Below, piece by piece: positions 59,522 through 64,000 of a stretch of DNA of 64,000 nucleotides. The stretch covers positions 125,588 to 189,587 of the forward strand of contig NZ_AWTC01000005.1 in NCBI RefSeq assembly GCF_000497245.1. Direction: 5' to 3'. A program made the position numbers and the translations under genes. The notes below the pieces were generated by a model. It searched no databases. It worked only from the letters and a program-made list of their open reading frames with translations, and was not told the DNA's origin. How positions within the stretch are numbered: the stretch's first letter is position 1; the number at the start of each line of letters is the position of its first letter. Origin of the DNA: Sporolactobacillus laevolacticus DSM 442 (lineage in GTDB: Bacteria; Bacillota; Bacilli; Bacillales; Sporolactobacillaceae).

Positions 59522-59717
59522 TTAAAATCCTCCTATAAACCGTTTTCAACAATGTCTGCATTAATAGAAGAAATTGCTTTCAAAACGACCTGTGCGAAAT
59601 GCTCGTCCGATGAATCCGCCCATGAATCGTTTTAAAAATATATAGATCCATTCATCAATCTTTTGTTATTCCATACAACAGTTATTCACCCAAGAGATAT
59701 GCCGAGCGAACGAACTA

Positions 59718-59746
59718 AGTTTAGAATAAAAACGCTTTCTTGTCAA
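59718..59746 (-). promoter_or_regulatory. Promoter of the PTS gene with overlapping cre-like site
   Basis: On the minus strand TTGACA (59741-59746), a 17-bp spacer and TAAACT (59718-59723). The spacer contains AAGAAAGCGTTTTTA, which fits the cre consensus at 13 of 15 positions, so CcpA could block the promoter. The 190-nt leader beyond it shows no clear structure. Confidence 0.65.
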
Positions 59747-59845
59747 ATTAATTTTCGTAAAATATAATTTTTTAATGCAATAATTTCGTCTTCAATATCA
59801 AGGCGTATAAAGTCGAATTATGTATCATTGGGTAAACGTCAAACA

Positions 59846-59870
59846 GGCTGCCGGCGTGCAGCCGACAGCC
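59846..59870 (-). terminator. Weak hairpin after the GNAT gene
   Basis: GGCTGCCGG with CCGACAGCC around a GC-rich loop, followed on the minus strand by TGTTTGA. The T-run is poor. Confidence 0.4.
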
Positions 59871-59889
59871 CTTTCGTACAAGTATACGT

Positions 59890-60681
59890 TTAATAGTTAA
59901 CCATCATCCATTTTTCAATAGCTTCAAATCCTAATTTTTGATAGATCCGTCCAGCCGCCGGATTATCATAGAACAGGCAGGGCTGTTTATGTTCGGCGCT
60001 GAGTGCGCTGAGCGTTTTGATCAAGCAGCTTGTCGCAAAGCCCTGATGTTCGTACTCTTTCTTCGTACAGACGCCAACGATCATCGCAGCACCTTTTGTT
60101 TCAGCCGCTGTTGACACGCTGCTGACCGGCTCATTATTTCTCTCAATATAATAAGTTCGTGAGACACCTTTATCCATGTTTTTCCGAAGCGTTTCCGAGT
60201 GTTCGGTGTATCCAGTAAATATGGAATTGCGTAGCTGAACGACTTTCTCAGCCTCTTCCGGAAATAACATCTTCACATCGCCGCGCATCTGCTCCTTGTC
60301 GAGTGGAAGCTGCACGTCACGTTTCGCATAATAACATAGTTTCTTTTTTTGCACAGATGTTTCAATATACGGAACAATTTTTTCCACGAGGTTTTGTAGA
60401 CCCGAAAGATGCTTTAGTTTACCGCTTTTTAGCATCACGTCCGCCCAAGCCTTTCCGTCTAGAACATCAGGATTTTGCGCATAGGGGATAAAATTTTCAA
60501 GGTATCGGAGCAGTATGCTGAGTAAATTTCCCTGTTCATCGTAGTCTCCCCACAAAGTGACTGAATCGCTCTCAATGCCAAATGCTTCAATGTCTCCAAG
60601 AATAAATAAATTCTCCGCCGGCCGATCTCCGGCGAATTCAAGCACACTGTCTCTGTCTTTCTCTGTAAGTTGCCGAATCAT
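59890..60681 (-). CDS. GNAT-family acetyltransferase
   Basis: 263 aa from ATG 60681 (SD GAGGGGGG); the frame is open to 60705. The C-terminal half is a GNAT fold with the acetyl-CoA segment VGVCTKKEYEHQGFATSCLI and a following LFYDNPAAGRIYQKLGFEAIEKW, the typical end of the family. The N-terminal half (residues 1-130) is a second, degenerate domain, as in the tandem-GNAT group with structure-known members. The substrate is unknown. It is alone between the PTS gene and a small membrane protein gene. Confidence 0.85.
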   Translation of the reverse strand: MIRQLTEKDRDSVLEFAGDRPAENLFILGDIEAFGIESDSVTLWGDYDEQGNLLSILLRYLENFIPYAQNPDVLDGKAWADVMLKSGKLKHLSGLQNLVEKIVPYIETSVQKKKLCYYAKRDVQLPLDKEQMRGDVKMLFPEEAEKVVQLRNSIFTGYTEHSETLRKNMDKGVSRTYYIERNNEPVSSVSTAAETKGAAMIVGVCTKKEYEHQGFATSCLIKTLSALSAEHKQPCLFYDNPAAGRIYQKLGFEAIEKWMMVNY

Positions 60682-60846
60682 AAGCACGGCCCCCCTCTGT
60701 CTCATATATTCTGAACTAAAGATACAGCAATTGATCCAATTATTCCATAATTATGTCTAGTAGTGTCGAATGCGCACTTTATAAATGAGGCATCAAAAGA
60801 AATTAGGCACAACAAACCATTTGTATGGAACGCCTTCTCTCCATCT

Positions 60847-61176
60847 TCACAAAAAGTACTTGCACATCAGCATATAAATCAAATAGATTGCTAAGGAAAT
60901 AAGTACGGCATGAATGGGTTTGATCCAATTCGTCAAGATGAACACGGACAGGAGCAAAATTACGGCTCCGATCGCACCAAAGATTGCATTACGCTGCGTC
61001 AACCTGAAATCTTTGAGGGTCATATTTTTCATCTGTAATCTCATATTGATCAGCGTCATGATTGGGAGCAGCGTTATGATTCCTGACAGGAACAGGTGTC
61101 TGGATCTGCTGAAATAGGTTGCCAGGACGATGATCGTTCCGCCTAAGATAAGTTTCAGCACATAGTCTAAAAACAC
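60847..61176 (-). CDS. Small four-helix membrane protein (GlpM/DUF3147-like)
   Basis: 109 aa with four hydrophobic helices (about 3-22, 28-44, 64-85 and 88-107) and a basic loop MRLQMKNMTLKDFRLTQR in the middle. Its size and layout resemble the GlpM/DUF3147 family; this is a resemblance, not a firm assignment. The function is unknown. No neighbouring gene suggests a partner. Confidence 0.6.
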   Translation of the reverse strand: MFLDYVLKLILGGTIIVLATYFSRSRHLFLSGIITLLPIMTLINMRLQMKNMTLKDFRLTQRNAIFGAIGAVILLLSVFILTNWIKPIHAVLISLAIYLIYMLMCKYFL

Positions 61177-61443
61177 GTGGTAGTCCCCCTAATTTTATTC
61201 TTACATTTTAGAACATTACCTCTGCAAATAAAGTGACGGGCGGCACACTATGTATAAAAGTTCTCAATCATTACAACTGAACTTTTCAAGTGAAAATTGC
61301 GTTACTGACGATGGATTTCTATAGACAAGTTACTGTATCTCTGCCCAAACATAGAATGAAAAAGACAGTTCCTGCAGAAAGTTCTACGTTAGCCGAGCCC
61401 TGTCTTTTCATGTCGCAGGGCCGGTATCAAGGGCACTGCAACT
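61177..61443. other. Gene-free stretch with one hairpin
   Basis: Contains a hairpin of AAAAGACAG (61360-61368) and CTGTCTTTT (61400-61408) that could terminate transcription. A 64-codon frame at 61290 has no SD and overlaps this hairpin, so it is not called. Confidence 0.45.
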
Positions 61444-61708
61444 TAGAGAGTCTGTTCAAAAGAAGGACAACAGGAAAGAAGTAGGCGAAGCCTAGCATTC
61501 ACGGCCGTCTTGGACGTCAGGCATAACACCACAATCGGATCCAGCATGACAAATAGATTCGTCTGTGAGCTATAGGAGATGCAAGGAAAATTTGATGCGG
61601 TGATTTTGATCTTGTGCAGCGTGCACGTTCTTAGCCTGAAGATCCTGTTATTTATTTACAGAGTAACCTTCTCATCCTCTTCCTAGAATCATTGAACAGT
61701 CTTTTAAA
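61444..61708. repeat. MITE-like element, diverged copy in inverse orientation
   Basis: Left end TAGAGAGTCTGTTCAAAAGA with GGACAA; the complement of the right end reads TAAAAGACTGTTCAATGATT. These ends match the elements at 31.6 and 49.5 kb. The interior is diverged, sharing only words such as CACGTTCTTAG. Confidence 0.6.
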
Positions 61709-61725
61709 GGATGGAGGTAAGCTTT

Positions 61726-61803
61726 ATGGATATTTGTGTTGTCGGCGCAGGTTATGTGGGTCTGAAATACGGTTTTTACTATGTGGGAGTTGGAAGATCA
61801 TGA
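61726..61803 (+). pseudogene. Relic of a UDP-glucose 6-dehydrogenase gene (ytcA-like)
   Basis: 25 codons reading MDICVVGAGYVGLKYGFYYV and ending with TGA. The first 13 residues are the unmistakable nucleotide-binding start of UDP-glucose dehydrogenase (M-x-I-x-V-V-G-A-G-Y-V-G-L); everything after is lost. It keeps a strong SD (GGAGG). Its stop overlaps the epimerase start (ATGA, 61800-61803), so it may now act as a coupling leader for that gene. In B. subtilis ytcA (dehydrogenase), ytcB (epimerase) and ytcC (glycosyltransferase) form one operon. Confidence 0.8.
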
Positions 61804-62756
61804 ACATATTAGTGACAGGTGCTGCCGGATTTATCGGTTCTCATTTATGTGAACGATTGCTGCAAGACAAGAAGCATTCGGTTATCGGAATTGATGGATG
61901 GATCAGCAATAAATCAATCAAGCAGCGTAATCTGTCAGCTTTATTAGATGCTAAAAATCCCAAATTCCGCTTTTTACGTGCAAATCTACTCGATGCCGAT
62001 CTTCATCGCTTGCTAAGCAATATTGATGTTGTTTACCATCTTGCCGGCATGCCCGGTGTACGATCAAGCTGGGGAAATGATTTTCAGCAATACGTTTCCA
62101 ATAATATTTTGGCCACCCAGAGACTTCTGGAAGCATGCAAAGGCCAACCGTTAAAGAAATTTATTTATGTATCCACTTCTTCCGTATATGGAGAAAAGGA
62201 CGGCAAGGTCTCTGAGGATGCATCAACGAATCCGCTTTCGCCATATGGTGTCAGCAAACTGTCCTGCGAACATTTATGCAAAGTATATCAAAAAAACGAA
62301 GGGATCCCGGTAGTCATTTTGCGGTATTTTACCGTTTACGGCCCGAGACAGCGTCCGGATATGGCCTTTCACCGCTTTGTGCATCGCATTCTCCAGGGCA
62401 AACCGGTTCCTGTGTACGGTGACGGCAGACAGCGCCGCGATTTCACCTATATTAGTGATTGTGTGGCCGGAACTGCCTCTGTCCTTGAAGCTGAAGATGT
62501 GATTGGAGAAACCCTGAATATCGGCGGAAAAGAACGAGCCTCAGTCTTGGACGTCATTGATATTTTACAGGAGCTATTTCATCAGAAGATTGAGATTGAT
62601 TTTATCGGAGACCCAAAAGGCGAACCCAAACAGACATGGGCAGATATTGAAAAAGCAGGGAAACTATTGAACTATCATCCGTTGATGCCACTTCGTTCAG
62701 GACTGGAGCAAGAAATCGGTTATTTAAAAGATTTTTACAAGGAGCGAAAAGAATGA
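61800..62756 (+). CDS. ytcB: NAD-dependent nucleotide-sugar epimerase (YtcB-like)
   Basis: 318 aa from ATG 61800 (MNILVTGAAGFIGSHLCERL); the frame is open upstream through the element, but no SD supports that. Extended SDR fold: NAD loop G7-A-A-G-F-I-G13, catalytic Ser in YVSTSSVYG, and Tyr149-x3-Lys153 (SPYGVSKL). It ends with the nucleotide-sugar-binding VYGDGRQRRDFTYISD region. Most like UDP-glucuronate or UDP-glucose 4-epimerases. It is coupled to the dehydrogenase relic upstream and overlaps the glycosyltransferase by 4 nt. A role in spore-surface polysaccharide is inferred from synteny with ytcABC. Confidence 0.88.
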   Translation: MNILVTGAAGFIGSHLCERLLQDKKHSVIGIDGWISNKSIKQRNLSALLDAKNPKFRFLRANLLDADLHRLLSNIDVVYHLAGMPGVRSSWGNDFQQYVSNNILATQRLLEACKGQPLKKFIYVSTSSVYGEKDGKVSEDASTNPLSPYGVSKLSCEHLCKVYQKNEGIPVVILRYFTVYGPRQRPDMAFHRFVHRILQGKPVPVYGDGRQRRDFTYISDCVAGTASVLEAEDVIGETLNIGGKERASVLDVIDILQELFHQKIEIDFIGDPKGEPKQTWADIEKAGKLLNYHPLMPLRSGLEQEIGYLKDFYKERKE

Positions 62757-63946
62757 AACTGGGTTTGATCTGTACTGAAAAGCTGCCCTCGCCGGCTGTA
62801 AGGGGCGGGGCGATCCAGACGATGATTGACGGCGTTTCACCTTTTCTGGCGAAGCAGCATGACCTGACGATTTTCTCGATCACAGATCCTTTGCTGCCCG
62901 ATCGTGAAACAAGGAACACTGTTCATTATATACGTTTTCCAAGTGAGCATTATGCCGATGACGTTGCCCAGGAATTAACCCAGCACAATTTTGACGTGAT
63001 TCATGTCTTCAACCGTCCGAATCAGATTGTCAATTATAAAAAAGCAGCCCCTGACAGCAGATTTATCCTCGGTCTGCACAATGAGATGCTCAGTGAAGCG
63101 AAAATTTCCGACGAACTTGGTCAGGAAGCAGTCCGTTTGGTGGATCAGATTGTGACAATCAGCGGTTATATTAAAAAGACAGTGGTAGATCGATTTCCGG
63201 ATGCGGCATCTAAAATTCGAGTCGTCTATTCCGGAATTGATCTTGATCGGTTTACACCCTCATGGACGCGTCAAGGCGTTGACATCCGTCAGCGCATGCG
63301 TCAAAAGTACGATATTAACCATCAAAAAGTCATTCTTTTTGTCGGTCGGCTGAGTCGATCTAAAGGTCCTCATCTCCTGATTGAAGCCATGAAACAGGTC
63401 GTGACCAACCATCCCGACACTGAACTTGTCATCGCGGGCGGAAAATGGTTCAGCGATGATGGCGTGAATCCGTATGTTCGGGCTCTGTATCAACTAGCCG
63501 CTCCGTTAGGTGACCATGTCCGCTTTACAAAATATGTCCCTTTAGAACAAATTCCCGAGTTATTTTCGATTGCAGATGTCTTCGTCTGCAGCTCGCAATG
63601 GCAGGAACCACTGGCTCGCGTTCATTATGAAGCAATGGCCGCCGGAGTACCGATCATCACAACAAACCGAGGTGGAAATTCAGAAGTAATCAAGGACATG
63701 GAAAACGGTTTGTTACTGGACGATTATAATAAAGTCAACTCTTTCGTTGGCTCGATTGATTTTCTGCTGAGCGACCCCCAGACTGCGGAAACACTTGCCC
63801 GTCGTGGTCGGAAATTTGTCACGGCCCGTCATCAATTTTATCAGGTTGCCAAGCGTCTAGATGATGTGTATAACAGTGTACATGCGGGGAGATTGACGTC
63901 TGAACCGTCAATTCAGATGAACAGTGAGACAGATCCTGTTGTCTAA
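62753..63946 (+). CDS. ytcC: GT4 glycosyltransferase (YtcC/CotSA-like)
   Basis: 397 aa GT-B fold retaining glycosyltransferase. The N-terminal domain has the acceptor loop SPAVRGGAIQTMIDG; the C-terminal GT4 domain has FVGRLSRSKGPHLLIEAM and the nucleotide-sugar motif E-x7-E in QEPLARVHYEAMAAGVPII. It closely resembles B. subtilis CotSA and YtcC, spore-coat-associated transferases. ATGA overlap with the epimerase shows an operon. The sequence ends shortly after, so further cluster genes are likely beyond the window. Confidence 0.88.
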   Translation: MKLGLICTEKLPSPAVRGGAIQTMIDGVSPFLAKQHDLTIFSITDPLLPDRETRNTVHYIRFPSEHYADDVAQELTQHNFDVIHVFNRPNQIVNYKKAAPDSRFILGLHNEMLSEAKISDELGQEAVRLVDQIVTISGYIKKTVVDRFPDAASKIRVVYSGIDLDRFTPSWTRQGVDIRQRMRQKYDINHQKVILFVGRLSRSKGPHLLIEAMKQVVTNHPDTELVIAGGKWFSDDGVNPYVRALYQLAAPLGDHVRFTKYVPLEQIPELFSIADVFVCSSQWQEPLARVHYEAMAAGVPIITTNRGGNSEVIKDMENGLLLDDYNKVNSFVGSIDFLLSDPQTAETLARRGRKFVTARHQFYQVAKRLDDVYNSVHAGRLTSEPSIQMNSETDPVV

Positions 63947-64000
63947 GTGCGAACGGTGCAAATTAAGATGGATGTAGGCGTTTCTTCCAATTGTTCAATT

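Noticed and set aside
59522-59715. LicT/SacT-type RNA antiterminator in the PTS leader
   Set aside because: No RAT-like sequence overlapping a terminator could be identified by eye.
61290-61484. 64-codon plus-strand ORF
   Set aside because: No SD, mixed composition, and it crosses a hairpin and the end of a repeat element.

Overview
The window comes from a low-to-mid GC, endospore-forming Gram-positive bacterium of the Bacillales. Sporulation genes (spoIIQ, spoIID, spoIIR, spo0F, a pbpG-type PBP, a ytc-type spore-glycan cluster) lie among housekeeping genes in an order that largely follows one arm of the Bacillus subtilis chromosome: spoIIQ, spoIID-murAA-ywmB-ywzB-atp, upp-glyA-ywlG-mntP-ywlC-spoIIR-prmC-prfA, tdk-rpmE-rho-murAB, spo0F-pyrG-rpoE, argS-ywiB-pbpG-ywhD, ywgA-ywfO. 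Compared with that order, rpiB, ywlE, glpX, tal and fbaA are absent here. The family is uncertain; Sporolactobacillaceae or a relative is a guess from memory. No rRNA, tRNA, CRISPR array or prophage was seen.

Layout. 1-3.05 kb: start of a type VII secretion locus on the minus strand (esxA, yukD, essB, essC running off the left edge). 3.7-6.6 kb: ywrD-ywrB-ywrA (gamma-glutamyltransferase-like protein plus a split CHR transporter). 6.7-12 kb: spoIIQ, spoIID, murAA, ywmB, ywzB. 12.6-20.2 kb: complete F-type ATP synthase operon (atpZ-I-B-E-F-H-A-G-D-C), with repeats lodged in two of its spacers. 20.6-31.6 kb: nucleotide, one-carbon, translation and sporulation genes, interrupted by a plus-strand GH66 dextranase-like gene. 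31.9-42.5 kb: rho, murAB, spo0F, pyrG, rpoE, a cardiolipin synthase and argS. 42.7-52.8 kb: a class A PBP, two YdcZ-type transporters, ywhD, a stand-alone glutamate-cysteine ligase, a PC4-like protein, ywgA, ywfO, a PHP phosphatase and a YczE-type membrane protein. 53.0-57.4 kb: ilvD and two paralogous BASS-family transporters under two attenuators. 57.5-61.2 kb: a beta-glucoside-type PTS permease, a GNAT enzyme and a small membrane protein. 61.7-64 kb: a relic of a UDP-glucose dehydrogenase gene, a sugar-nucleotide epimerase and a glycosyltransferase.

The most striking finding is regulatory. Upstream of ilvD and again upstream of the second BASS transporter is a promoter, a ribosome-binding site and a tiny ORF whose last codons are almost all branched-chain amino acid codons (13 aa ending VLIII; 16 aa ending IVLIL). 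The stop codon of each ORF abuts a conserved series of mutually exclusive hairpins that ends in an intrinsic terminator. This is the layout of ribosome-mediated transcription attenuation, where Bacillales would normally be expected to use a T-box. A decayed third copy of one segment lies between the two transporter genes. The shared control ties the transporters to branched-chain amino acid or keto-acid metabolism.

The second theme is non-coding repeats. Three interacting families are visible: a roughly 200-bp palindromic element with terminal inverted repeats (clear copies at 12.4, 15.7 and 37.4 kb; decayed ones at 7.9, 41.9 and 46.7 kb); a MITE-like element whose ends read TAGAG..TGTTCAAAAAG (31.6, 49.5 and 61.4 kb, plus an ends-only hairpin inside the atp operon); and 13-17-bp mini-hairpins with a GGA/TCC loop and compensated stems (3.1, 38.6 and 49.6 kb). 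At 49.5 kb the mini-hairpins sit inside the MITE-like element at points where the 31.6-kb copy lacks them.
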